Assembly (NCBI GenBank): GCA_025506515.1
Contig: CM046442.1
Coordinates: 106,180,617 to 106,244,616 of the forward strand
DNA length: 64,000 nt
From: Flaveria trinervia
Taxonomy: Eukaryota > Streptophyta > Magnoliopsida > Asterales > Asteraceae
Reading direction: 5' to 3'
Part shown: positions 22,823 to 33,812 of the stretch, one piece after another
Layout: every line of letters starts with the position of its first letter
Position numbering within the stretch: the first letter of the stretch is position 1
Notes under the pieces: generated by a model
What the model saw: the letters and a program-made list of their open reading frames with translations, nothing else
Database searches by the model: none
Told to the model about the DNA's origin: nothing
Program-made: the position numbers and the translations under genes

Positions 22823-23682
22823 TGACAGGATCAGCGATCACAAGTTTGATATATTAGAGTTCAAGGCAGCGGAATAAGAATAGGAATTAGACAAATTGTA
22901 GCAAGAAGTCGATGCTTGTATGCATTAAGAGCACATACGGTTATAGCGAGAGAATATATTTCTGATTCAAGGAATGTTTATAGATATGGAATGTTTCTAA
23001 TCAAATCATTCCTTCATTCACGTCATTCATTCCTCATATTACAATAGGTTGTCACTCCTTATATAGAGTGCAACAATCACTGCTGTTATCACGGAAAGTG
23101 ACAACTGGCAGATCTAATACAAAATAACTAACTCTTAACAAACTACTGAAATTTCACAACTACTGAGAACATAGCAGAGTGTTAAGTACAAAATATAAAA
23201 CTACTGATTAAAACTACTGAAACTACAACGACTGAAGAACAAGCTCTTCAGTCGTTTTACAAAACAACTAAAACATAAAACTACTGAAACTAGAAATATA
23301 AAACTACTGATATCACAACTATTGAAGAAGTACTCTTCAGCAGTTGTGACAAACTACTGAGGCTTCAGTACTTGATCTTCAGACTTTGACCTTCAGATGT
23401 TTCATCAGCTGATGACTTCAGTAGATATCATCAGCTGATGTCTTCAGTCTTTGTCTTCAGACTTTGCACATCAGTTGTTGATCTTCAGCACTTGTAAACT
23501 CTTCAGCTGTTGTACTTCAGTACTTTAGTTCTTCAGCTGTTGAAGTCTTCAGCACTTGATCTTCAGCTGTTGAAGTCTTCAGCACTTGTCAAACTGCTGA
23601 TGAGGCTTTCAGCAGTTGTTGTGATACCATGTGTGACTTAGAGGTTTTCTGATCTTGGCTCATTGGTTCTTTTGGTCCAACA
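22823..23682 (-). repeat. Ret-6 5' LTR
   Basis: An 860-bp LTR, partner of 11287-12147. It has TGTTGG/CTGTCA ends, the U3 motif array and a TATA box at 23057-23066. It lies in ORF3 of Ret-5. Confidence 0.95.
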
Positions 23683-23687
23683 ACTAC
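23683..23687. repeat. Target-site duplication ACTAC of Ret-6, right copy
   Basis: Identical to 11282-11286. Ret-5 ORF3 continues at 23688 with AATGGCC. Confidence 0.95.
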
Positions 23688-26662
23688 AATGGCCAACATG
23701 ATGAGAATCTATTGTTTTCGTCCCTGGCCATTGTATCTGTGTGGAATAGTTCTTTTATGGATTCTAGAACTCACCCTGGGGTCTGGCCATACTCTCACTC
23801 TTCCTTCTGATACTGAAAAGTGTGCTGAGAGTGTAAGCCTTTGAGCATGCCCTTTCATGGCTTGAATAGATGATGACTGAGGAATTCCTATCAACCATCT
23901 TCAACAGTTGCTCATCGTGCTGTTTCTGCTATTCTTCTTTCTTCTATCTGACTCTGACCATTTCCCTTTGAGAGTCAGGTGTGATCATGGGTTGACTTCG
24001 GGGTTTTGGTAGCTTTAGAACAGTAGAGAGTGCAGACTATCATCTTCATCCTCCTCTCTGCTTCTCTTCTTCCATCCTCAGCACCCTTCTCCTCCTTCTG
24101 GGTGCATCACTGGATGATGGCTGGGTTGGTGAAGGATTGGTTTTGAAGAATGAGGATGTTTGGATTTTGGCTTATAGATTGGTTGGGAGATTTGAGGGAT
24201 AGGCTCTGTTTGAGTGGGTGGAAGGGAAGGTTGATCCAGCATCTTTGTAGTTAGTTTCGCCTTTATGAGTTTAGCCATCTCTAGCCTTTTACCAGCCCCA
24301 GCCTCATCAAGGGCTTCCACAATAATCCCTTTGTTGAATTGCTCAGACAGACAGATTCTGGTGGCTATAGCCAGAATGCTGTCCCTAGTCCACGGGCGAA
24401 TCTCCATTAACGATCTTTCTAAGTATTTTGCAATAAAGCGGATCATTATTTCCAATCTCTCTTTTTCAAGAGCATCATACCCTGCCCATCGGGTTTGTAT
24501 CTCTTGCACTTCTAACCTTCTGATCTCACTATCTAGTGTGGATGTGTCAAACCCCTGCCTGAAGAGTTGTTCAATTATTTTATCCATGGATCGGCTGTGT
24601 GTAGTGTCAGCTTCTTTTATCAGCTCCTCCAAGGATTTGTCTTGAGCAGTATGATCATCAGCACTTTTCTTTCGCTTGTAAGTGAGCAGAGGTTGCTTTT
24701 CTTTCTCCTCCTCTTGGGCTTGCTTCTCTTCCTTCTTTTCCTCTGTTCTTTTCCTCTTCTTTTCTTTCACTGCAGTACTCTCCCCCTTTTTGGATGAATT
24801 GGAGGAAGGGGTTTGTACCGCAGAAAGAGTCTTTTGTATAGCAGCATCAATCAAGGGCTGTAAAGTTGAGGAAAGCCTCTCATCAATGGCTTTAGTCACA
24901 ATATCAGTGATTATGGGTGTGATGAGAGGGAGGGAATTTTGAAGTACAACACCTATTTGCTCAGGAGGGTTCTGTTCCTGAGAAATAGGGCCTGAAGCAG
25001 AGGCAGGTGGTTGAGTTTGGAGTGGCTCAGTGTTTGGGGAACCTTCAAGTGAAGGTTCCATCTGTGGGTGGGTAGAGGCAGATGGTCTTTCTCCTTGGGA
25101 GAGTTGATCAAGTAGGTTTTGCAGCCTACTGACTTTCTCTTCAAGGATTGTGTTCCGGGCAAGAACATCGTTGAAAAAGCCCAGGTCATCATCAGCCGAA
25201 ACTGAATCATCTGACCTCCTACTTAGAGCAGGATTTACATGCACTGGGTGAAGACCAGTTGGTGCATGTGCCCCTTGTGCTTGGTACTGGGGACTTCCAG
25301 CCTCAGGACAGTGTCCATCATCAGCTGTTGCCTCTAGTGAGGTCTTAGCAATGTTACCAGCCTCATTCTGATCATGTGCTGAGTCAGAGGAGGTGGCAGC
25401 CTCACTAGATATTCTAAGCTCCTTGTCTACACCAGGAGATAGAAGAGGTAAACCCCTGTGCTGTGGGTTCTCAAGTGCACTGTGTTCCTCCCCCTCAATT
25501 GTAAGGTATTCCCAGTAGTAAGTGGTTTCTGGGGAGGGGGTGAGGAGTGCAGTTGAGTCAGCACTTTGGCAACTATTAAAGTTGGGCTGTGAGGGGCGGT
25601 TGTTTGGGGTGAAGGGATAGAAGCAGTGTGCACCTGGGGAGGTGGGTGCTCTTCAATGGCAATCCCCTCAAGTGAGGAAGATCCCAGATATGTATGTACC
25701 CCTTGTGTGGTTGCTGCAGGCTCCTGTTGAGAGGAGGCCTGAGCGGCTATGGCTGGAAGAGTCGTTGTATCCACTAGGGGTTTGGACTAGTGGATATATC
25801 CTGCGTTTGTGGTGTCAGGGCATCCTCAGGGGACTCAGTTCCCTGAGTAGCCGTTTTGGGTTTCTTTTTGGTGGGTTTGGTGGGGACTTTTGATTTGGAG
25901 GTGGTGGCTGTGGGTTCCAGCTGCGTGGGTTTTCGCAGCTTGGCAGCCATTTTTAGTGACTGGTCAGAGTTGTGCCGGGAGTATACTTCCGGCAGAACAG
26001 CCGTAGCAGGGACTCCCAAGCCAACAAGTCCCTCAGCATTAAGCTGGTTTGTAATGATGGCCATTATGAACCGTGGATATAGTATCCAACGGTTGGCAGT
26101 TAGTTTTTGAGCCATGTCCTTGAGCTCCGAAAATATTATTCTGAAATGTTTAGTGGTTGTTGCTCAAGAATAGAATACATTACCTGCTGCCATTTTGTCG
26201 ACATTTGATCCCAAGACGACGTCTTAGGGGCCAAACATACCACCATGTGAAAAATTAGGCGCTCAGCATCATTAAAGTGTTTCTTCATGATAGTGGAGGC
26301 ACTGAGATCGCCTTGATATCCATGTTGGGCAAAGGATAGATCTGTGGTGCCCTTCGGATATCCAGCAGGAGAACTAGCATCATTCAGATGAAGAATTTGG
26401 CGGATTATTGCAGGAGTGATGACTACTTCTTTGTTGTTGACGACCGACTGGAGAGATGGTGTGTTGTTCTCCCCAGTGGTAATAGTAACGTTCATCCAAA
26501 ATTGTTGAAGGGATTCGGCATGTAGTATGGGATTCAAAGAAATGTCGTATTGTATTGGGACTGAACCATAAGATCGATAGCAGTATCAAACTTAGTCCAG
26601 ATAGGCGATTTAGTGAGGTAGGCAACACAGTTGTGTCGCGGTTTAATTTGCATGGACGCCAT
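23688..26662 (-). pseudogene. Ret-5 ORF3, N-terminal and middle part
   Basis: It starts at 26662, 72 bp after an internal TATA box. An early frameshift separates the first 40 or so codons from SLNPILHAESLQQFW. 26537-26136 is a 133-codon open piece with SLQSVVNNKEVVITPAIIRQ and AQHGYQGDLSAS. After a frame change, MAQKLTANRWILYPRFIMAI (26115) begins the next piece. 25244-24078 is an intact 388-codon stretch: heptad-like ILEEKVSRLQNLLDQL, a Pro/Gln-rich part, a Lys/Glu-rich basic part (KEKKRKRTEEKKEEKQAQEE) and an Arg/Glu-rich helical part (LEVQEIQTRWAGYDALEKER). It is cut at 23687 by Ret-6 and continues at 11286. Function unknown. Confidence 0.7.
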
Positions 26663-26733
26663 TGAGAGAGGGAAGTTTCGGAGAGGAACGTTAGTTTTGA
26701 AGAAGATGAAGCATTGAAGGATTAGGTCAGGGG

Positions 26734-26744
26734 TATATATAGGG
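26734..26744 (-). promoter_or_regulatory. Internal TATA box before ORF3 of Ret-5
   Basis: CCCTATATATA on the minus strand, 72 bp before the ORF3 start at 26662, as in Ret-6. The motif array begins directly upstream of it. Confidence 0.5.
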
Positions 26745-26754
26745 TGCGGGAAAT

Positions 26755-27419
26755 AAAACGACTGAAGGATGTGGTGTTAGTCATCAGTAGTTTTAAAAGA
26801 CCGTTGACATGGAATTATCCTTTCAGACGTTGAAACAGCTGAAGTCGTGGTGTTAGGCATCAGAAGTTAAAAACTACCGAAGACCGTGGTTTTGACTTCA
26901 GATGATTGAAACAACTGAGGACATGGTGTTTGGCATCAGTAGTTATGAAACTACTGAAGACAGTGGTTTTGTCATCAGCTGTTGTAAACAATGAAGACTT
27001 GGTACTAGTCATCAGTAGTTATAAAACTACTGAAGACATGGTATTGCTAAGTTGTTTAGAATGAAACCAGTTGTACAAACGACTGAAGAGAAATTTCTCA
27101 TCAGCTGTTTTCGTCAATTCTTAGCTTTTCAGCTGTTTCATGCTGTCCTCAACACATTCATCAGCCTTTTTGGCTGATTTCAGTTGTTTCATAGGACATC
27201 AGTACTTATCTGTTTTTACTATTGCAGTAGTTGTACTGCATCAGTAGTTGTGACTACATCAGTAGTTTAGAACAGATGAAGTACTTCAGTACTTGTGAGG
27301 CATTTAGCCTTCAGTAGTTATAAAAACTGCTGAGGGTAAAAGAACTCATCAGTACTTATATATGACATAGTTACCAATGATCATCAGTACTTATCACCAA
27401 GATCATCAGTAGTTGTCAC
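26755..27419. repeat. LTR-type motif array between pol and ORF3 of Ret-5
   Basis: Same as the array in Ret-6, about 660 bp, with CATCAGTAGTTAT, CAACTGAAGAC and CATCAGTACTTAT units in both orientations. It starts at the RNase H stop and ends at the internal TATA box. No coding potential. Confidence 0.85.
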
Positions 27420-29384
27420 TTATTCTAGCTGCAGCATACCAAGCCTTAACACCAGGTTTTGGAAAGTTGAACTATCCAAAGGCTTAGTAAAGATGTGCAA
27501 GCTCATCAGCACTAGGCACAAACTTAGGATCATCAGACCTTTTTCAAAACAATCCCTTATAAAATGATGTCTGATCTCTATATGTTTGGTCCTAGAGTGC
27601 TGGACTGGATTTTTGACAATGCAAAGAGCTGAAGCACTATCCATTAACACTGGAGTCTTAGTCTCTGTAATGCCATAATCCAAAAGTTGGTTTTGAAGCC
27701 AGAGTACCTGAGATGTACAACTTGCAGCAGCAATGTACTCTGCTTCAGTAGTTGATGTAGCAACTGAGGTCTGTTTCTTGCTCTGCCAAGAAATCAAGCA
27801 GTTGCCTAGGATTGACATCCACCAGAAGTTGATTTCCTCGTCAACTTACACCCTGCATAGTCACTGTCAGAAAAAGCAACTAGTTTACTAGAATGTCCAG
27901 TAGAATACCATAAACCTAGAGATGGAGTGCCTAGCAGATATCTAAAGATCCTCTTGACTGCAATCAGATGAGACTCTTTAGGTGCAGCCTGAAATCTAGC
28001 ACAAACACATGTAGCAAACATAATACTGGTCTAGAAGCTGTTAAATACATCAAGGACCCAATCATACGTCTGTAAAGTGTTTCATCAACCACTTTACCTT
28101 TCTGATCTGTATCTAGTTGTGTGGTGCTGCACATGGGGGTAGAACAGGGCTTATAGTTTTGTAAATCAAACTTTTGCAAAAGATCTTTTGTATATTTGGA
28201 CTGATGAATGAAAATTCCATCAGCCTTTGTTTGATTTGCACCCCAGAAGAACTGTAATTCTCCCATGGCACTCATTTCAAACGTCTGTTGCATCAACTTT
28301 GTAAAGGCATCACACAACTTTGGATCAGAGGATGCAAAAATGATATCATCTACATAAATTTGAACAAGTAGATTATGCTGCCCAGCTTTCTTAATGAATA
28401 AAGTCTTATCTATGGAGCCTCTAGTGAAATTATTTTCCAGAAGAAAGTTTGATAATGTCTCATACCAGGCTCTAGGAGCTTGTTTTAATCCATAAAGAGC
28501 CTTATCAAGCTTATACACCAATTAGGATGTTTATTGTCCTCAAAGCCTGGAGGTTGACATACATAAACCTCTTCTTTAATTTTTCCATACAAAAATGCAC
28601 TTTTGACATCCATTTGAAAAACTCTAAGGTTTTGATAAGCAGCATAAGCTAAAAACAATCGAATTGCTTCCAGTCTGGCTACAGGGGCAAAGGTTTCATC
28701 ATAATCAATACATTCTTCTTGTGCAAACCCCTGAACAACGAGTCTGGCCTTGTTCTTGACAATAAGCCCATTTTCATCAGTTTTGTTCCTAAACACCCAT
28801 TTAGTGCCTATTGCACACTTACCTGGAGGTAGAGGAACCAGTTCCCACACTTGCTGTTTCTTGAACTGAAGAAGCTCAAGCTGCATGGCATCAACCCATC
28901 CATTGTCCTTTAAAGCAATATGATAATTCTTTGGCTCTTGCTGACTGATGAAGAGAGCATAGAAGCAGAATTTTGACAATTGACTTCTTGTTGATACTCG
29001 AGCAGTGATATCACCAATGATTTGAGACATAGGGTGATTCTTCAGATCTTGATAGACAATGAGATCTGTGCAAGTGTTTGTAGTTGGCTCAGCAGTAACA
29101 GATGGTGATGGTGAATCATTTCCTTGAAACCAATCAGTGGATGGTAGTTCAAAGGAAGTTGAATTCGAAGAGATCTCATCAGCATTTGTTGTGGATGGTG
29201 CTACTGGAGCTACAGGAACATCAGGTCTAGCCGAATCAGGCAGCTGATCACTAAACCTGAAGAGGTGAGTACCGCAATCATCATCATCATCAGTAGTACC
29301 ACCAGGTGGTGAACTGTTGATAGGAGCAACAACAGGAGTTTGATAGGGAACATATTGCAGTATGTCCAAATCAAATAACTCCAT
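27420..29384 (-). pseudogene. Ret-5 reverse transcriptase and RNase H
   Basis: 29384-28485 (299 codons) holds the Ser/Pro linker after integrase and the first RT half: [53 protein letters not shown] one-base loss at about 28520 shifts the frame. 28521-27964 continues with [22 protein letters not shown] at 28345-28356 and PCSTPM. RNase H lies in 28021-27420 with DSDYAGC, STTEAEYIAAAS, DSASALCI and HIEIRHHF. All catalytic motifs are visible, but three or more frameshifts remain. It is better preserved than Ret-6. Confidence 0.88.
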
Positions 29385-29399
29385 AGGGCTTTGTGGATC

Positions 29400-29597
29400 T
29401 TGTGCTTTGGAGATTCATTGAACTTAACATGTAGAGTTTCTTCAACCATCTTTGTTCTGCAGTTGAAGACTCTGTATGCCTTGCAAGTAGATGAATAACC
29501 AACAAAATACCATACATCCACCTTAGGATCAAACTTATGGAGTTGATCCTTTGTGTTGAGAATAAAACAGGGACACCCAATGCTTTGAAAAATGAAA
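29400..29597 (-). pseudogene. Ret-5 integrase C-terminal region
   Basis: GCPCFILNTKDQLHKFDPK and FVGYSSTCKAYRVFNCRTK on the minus strand match the copia integrase C-terminal (retroviral-integrase-like) region. Frameshifts on both sides separate it from the core at 29598 and from the RT piece ending at 29384. Confidence 0.7.
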
Positions 29598-30728
29598 TCA
29601 GAGGAGCCAATGATGGAGAGCTTCATATGGAGTCTTCATCAACCTCTGATTTACTAAAACTCTATTTTGCACATAGCAAGCTGTGTTGACAGCTTCAGCC
29701 CAAAAGGTCAGTGGCAAACCTGAGTCAGCCAGCATCGACCTTGCAGCTTCAATGAGAGTCCTGTTCTTTCTCTCCACTACTCCATTTTGTTCTGGAGTCC
29801 TTGGGATGCTAAACCGCCTTTTGATCCCCTTTGAAAGATAGAAGTCATCAAGTGTATGATTTCTGAACTCAGTTCCATTGTCACTCCTAATACACTTAAC
29901 TGGAAGGGAATACTGCTTCTCAATATACAACACAAAGTGAATAATCTTCTGAGCAGCCTCATCCTTTGAATGTAGAAAGAAAGTCCATACAAATCTGGAG
30001 TAATCATCCACAATTACCAGACAGTATTTCTTCTTTGCCATGCTCATTACTCTCACAGGACCAAATAGATCCATATGCAGTAATTGCAAGCAGGCAGTGG
30101 ACTTAGGCACTTCAATAGGAGGGAATGAGACTTTGTGTTGTTTTCCTTTTAAACAAGCAGTGCAGGTTTCATCACACTGGAACTCGTTTATTGGTAAGCC
30201 TCTGACTAAACTATTGTAGGTAAGCTGATTCATGTTTTTGAGATTAACATGATCAAGCCTTCTGTGCCACAGTTTAGATTCTTGAGAAGAGGCTTTGGAA
30301 AATAGGCAAGGATTGACTTTGAGATCTATTTTCTTGGAAAGATCTAAGGCATATACTCTTCCTGTCCTGTTGGCTCTCAGGAGAGTGTGATCATCCAACA
30401 CCTTGTCAATCAAGTGCAAAACTTTGGATGACAGAATCCTACAGTTTTGACTGGTGAAAAGAGCAACATGGCCTTTATCACACATTTGACTGACACTCAA
30501 GAGATTGTACTTGAGATTTTCCACATGATTAACATCATCAAATTTGATTTCTCCATTGGAGACAAAGCCCTTACCAATGATGTAACCCCTAGCATTATTG
30601 CCAAAAGAAACAAATCCCTTCTTTCCTTGAGAGTAGTCATGAAGAAGAGAGATGTTCCCAGTCATGTGCATAGATCCCCCACTGTCTACATACCAGATGC
30701 TACTTTGGCATGTTGAAGAACCCTGCAA
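29598..30728 (-). CDS. Ret-5 protease, GAG-pre-integrase and integrase core (intact ORF)
   Basis: 376 codons without a break. Order: aspartic protease with WYVDSGGSMHMTG (catalytic Asp at about residue 15), GAG-pre-integrase zinc domain (LWHRRLDHVNLKNM, then CTACLKGKQHK), and the integrase core with the D,D,E triad in LLHMDLFGP, IRSDNGTEFRN and NGVVERKNRT, ending at KTPYEAL where a frameshift separates it from the C-terminal region and RT. In an intact element this is an internal slice of the gag-pol polyprotein, not a separate gene, so the first Met is not a real start. The second Asp motif that Ret-6 has lost is present here. Confidence 0.88.
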   Translation of the reverse strand: MQGSSTCQSSIWYVDSGGSMHMTGNISLLHDYSQGKKGFVSFGNNARGYIIGKGFVSNGEIKFDDVNHVENLKYNLLSVSQMCDKGHVALFTSQNCRILSSKVLHLIDKVLDDHTLLRANRTGRVYALDLSKKIDLKVNPCLFSKASSQESKLWHRRLDHVNLKNMNQLTYNSLVRGLPINEFQCDETCTACLKGKQHKVSFPPIEVPKSTACLQLLHMDLFGPVRVMSMAKKKYCLVIVDDYSRFVWTFFLHSKDEAAQKIIHFVLYIEKQYSLPVKCIRSDNGTEFRNHTLDDFYLSKGIKRRFSIPRTPEQNGVVERKNRTLIEAARSMLADSGLPLTFWAEAVNTACYVQNRVLVNQRLMKTPYEALHHWLL

Positions 30729-33577
30729 TAATAAACAATCAGTTAGTTTTAGAGACCCAAACCTTTTTTGGTTTTGGGCCTGGTCTCATCAATAGATGGT
30801 AAACTAACAGGTTTATCTATAACAACAGCCTGAGAGGAAGAAGATGGTGTAGAAGAGGAGTCCTTTGGCTTGGACCTCCTTTTCTGTGGTTTCAACATAG
30901 GACCATCTAGTTGGTTAACTCTACCTAACAGATGTTGAACCATCATAACCAGCTGTGTCTGATTTTGTGACAAAGCTTTCAGCTCATCAGACACATTGCC
31001 AGTGGAGTTTGATAAGTTCCTATGTTGCCCCTTCTTCTTCTGAGCATTCTCAACTGTCACTGTTTAACCCCTTCCTTTTTGGATTTCTTTGAGGACTTAA
31101 GGGTTACAGGATTTGATGTTGCTGATACAAATGTGGTCTCAAACTCAGTTTTCATTTTTACCATTTTCTCATTAATTTCTTCTTTTTGTTTGAGTTTGGA
31201 ACCTCTTTTGTACCAACAATCATCTGTAAGATGATTGAACAAACCACATACTTCACATGGTTTCTTCTTCATCTTAGGTTGATCATCAACTAAAGAGGGT
31301 GAAGCAACTGAAGACTTGTTCTTCAATGCTTTGGAAGCATTGTTTGCTTTCTTGACTGCCTCTTTAGTAGACTTCAAACTCTTTCTACTGGCAGTTTTCT
31401 TCTCTTCAGTACTGACAGCAGTCGAAGTTTGAACTTCAGGTGTTAGTCCTGCTCTCTAGTCCTTTCAGGACCTTAGAATTAACTCCTGAGTTGATCAACT
31501 CATTGATCATGTGAGTGTCAGCATTTGAACCATCAACATCAGCTGATAAGTTCAAAGAGGGCTTGATGCTGACTGCTACTTCTGATTGTGCTGTATCAGA
31601 AGGTAGATCACATGATGTGATGGATTGGTTATCACTCTCACCATCAGATTCTACCTCTGCTCTTGGGGTAAAATCTGTAGGTGGAGCAGTGTGATTGTAA
31701 CCAATTCCAAACTTCACATTGAAGCAGATTGCTTACTAAGAAGCATTTCAAAACCTTTGCATGATTGTACCCATCTATCACACTCTACCTGGGTAACTGC
31801 AAGGGTTTCTTTGAGATCTTTGTACTTCTCTAGAAGTACCTCTTCTCTAGCCTTATCATCAATTATTTGGCAATTCAGTTTATAAATGTCATCATTTTTA
31901 TCTTTAAGCACAGACTCAAACTCAGCTTTGTTTTTGGAAATTATTTGTTCTAGCTCAATGTTCTTATTAATTAGAGCTACATTTGCTTCTTAATGGAAGC
32001 AAATGCTGCTATGCATGGTTCAGAACATAATTTGGCTTTTGCACAGAGGATACCTGTGATACCTGTGGTGTAGAGGCATTAAAATGAAGTATCAGCAGAC
32101 TCCAAAGCCATAAGAGCTAGATTCCAAAAAAACTGTCACCACCATGTTGACCAGCACCTGAGAACAGTTGGTCATGACCAGACAAGTCATCTGGTAAACT
32201 GCTCCAGTCAACAACTCCTGGGGTGAAAAAGCTGTGTTGTTGAGGTTGAGTTTGTTGATGAGATTGGGATGGCTGAGTTTCTAGTAGTGCATGAGGTTGT
32301 GGTGCCATAGGAACTTGAACTTGATTTGACTGTGGCATGTAATAACAAGGGTACGGATATGGCATTTGACCCTGAGGAACAAAATATGCCGGAGATTGTT
32401 GTTGAGGATGATGACTAGAAGTGACAGGATGTTGCCCTGTGTGTTGTTGACTATTGCCAGGAAAAGTCACAAAGGGTGCAGTGGAGTTAGATCCAGTTGA
32501 TCTACACTCTCTTGCAAAGTGTCCAAGCCTTTGGCATTTGTGACACCTCAACTTGCTCTTGTCAAAACCAACTTTGGTTTTGCCAGAGAGTCCTGGGAAT
32601 TTTCTTCCAGTTCTTTTATAGAACTTTTGAGATCTGATATTTATCAGGGCCATTTGGCTCAAAATATCCATCTCTTCTAAGTCATCATCAGCAATCCCCT
32701 TGAGATCATCCCTAATGAAGCATAGATTGTCATTATTACACCCAGTAAACTGACCATCAACACTCACAAATGCAGAATCAGAAGTGCTTGAAGAGAAATT
32801 AATATGCTCATCATACTGGCATTCAGATGAGGCATATTCTGACTCATGACCCACCAAGGCAGTGTTGCCTGGTACAAAGTCTTCAGCGAGCTTTCCAAAT
32901 GAAGACAGCTTTGTCTTCTGTTCTATCTCTCTCTCAAACGTGAGCAGTTTCCCATGGAGTTGGGTGAGAGATAGTTTGTCCAAACTTGCACTGGAGCGTA
33001 GGACAATGGTATATGTGTCCCATCTCTCAGGCAGTGATCTGAGAAATCTGTTATTCATCTGAATGTTTGTGTACTCAAGTTTGACCATTTTTAATTCAGA
33101 GATCAAACAAGAGAACCGCTCAAATTGTTGAGTCAGTGTCTCACCCTTTCTATGAGAGAATGTCTCATATTGTTGGGCAAGGATTTCTCTATTATTTGCC
33201 AAGACCTCATCTGTTCCTCCAAATTGTTCTTTCAAGGCATTCCAGAGGTCATGGGCAGTTTCATGATGCATTAGCCCAGAATAGATTTCATTGGGCAGTG
33301 CCATGGCCAGAATTCCATGGGCTTTTGCATCAATTTAAAGCAACTTCTTGTCCTCATCTGAGTATTGCTCCCTCCTCTTCGAAACCATTTGATTGGTTTC
33401 CGGGTTGTTCACCATAGGCTTGTGTGGACCATGTACCACTGATGTCCAACAACCTGCGCTGTTAATAGACAGGTGATGGAGCATTCGTCGTTGCCATATG
33501 TTATACTCATTCCTGACCAGCATTGGTGGCTTGGTTGAGGAACCAGTATTGTGAGGATCATTGGAGGGAGTAGTCAT
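30729..33577 (-). pseudogene. Ret-5 gag with two zinc knuckles
   Basis: It starts at 33577 (MTTPSNDPHNTGSS). A nonsense codon stops it after DEDKKLL (33335), where Ret-6 has Glu. The remaining 395 codons (33304-32117) are open and include LTQQFERFSCLI, the intact first knuckle CHKCQRLGHFAREC (32504-32545) and a Pro/Gln/Tyr-rich stretch. A coiled-coil region (about 32110-31436) with CDRWVQSCKGFEMLL follows in other frames. The second knuckle CEVCGLFNHLTDDC is intact at 31216-31257, then a Lys-rich linker to protease (31060-30749). It would be a particle shell protein. One stop and a few frameshifts disable it. Confidence 0.85.
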
Positions 33578-33798
33578 TTTTAGTTCAAAAACAATTTAAT
33601 TCAAGCTTTTAAAAGTTTTACACAGACCACAACAAACTCAATGAAAACCGAGAAAAGATCTCAGGATGAATGACCAGAAATACAGAAAATTCAATCTCTA
33701 TAACCGTTTCTTACAATAGACAAAAGCTAATTCAATCAAACTTAGATCTTGAATAGCCGTTTCAATGATCAATTATTAGATCAATCAATGATTAACAT

Positions 33799-33810
33799 GC
33801 TCTGATACCA
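33799..33810 (-). other. Ret-5 primer-binding site
   Basis: TGGTATCAGAGC on the minus strand, two bases after the 5' LTR, identical to Ret-6. Confidence 0.9.
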
Positions 33811-33812
33811 TT

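Larger units (their letters stand above)
11287..23682 (-). mobile_element. Ret-6: complete copia element nested in Ret-5
   Basis: A 12.4-kb minus-strand element with two LTRs (861 and 860 bp), PBS, gag with two zinc knuckles, protease, integrase, RT, RNase H, a 760-bp motif-array spacer, a 3.3-kb ORF3 and a polypurine tract. It is flanked by perfect ACTAC duplications. The two LTRs differ by about four substitutions and a few single-base indels in the first 230 bp by eye, so insertion is fairly recent. All coding parts have scattered single-base indels or stops. Confidence 0.95.

Noticed and set aside
24265..24942. Plus-strand ORFs of 76-126 codons in the Ret-5 ORF3 region
   Set aside because: Antisense shadows of the Lys/Glu-rich coding sequence, giving Leu/Phe/Ser-rich translations.
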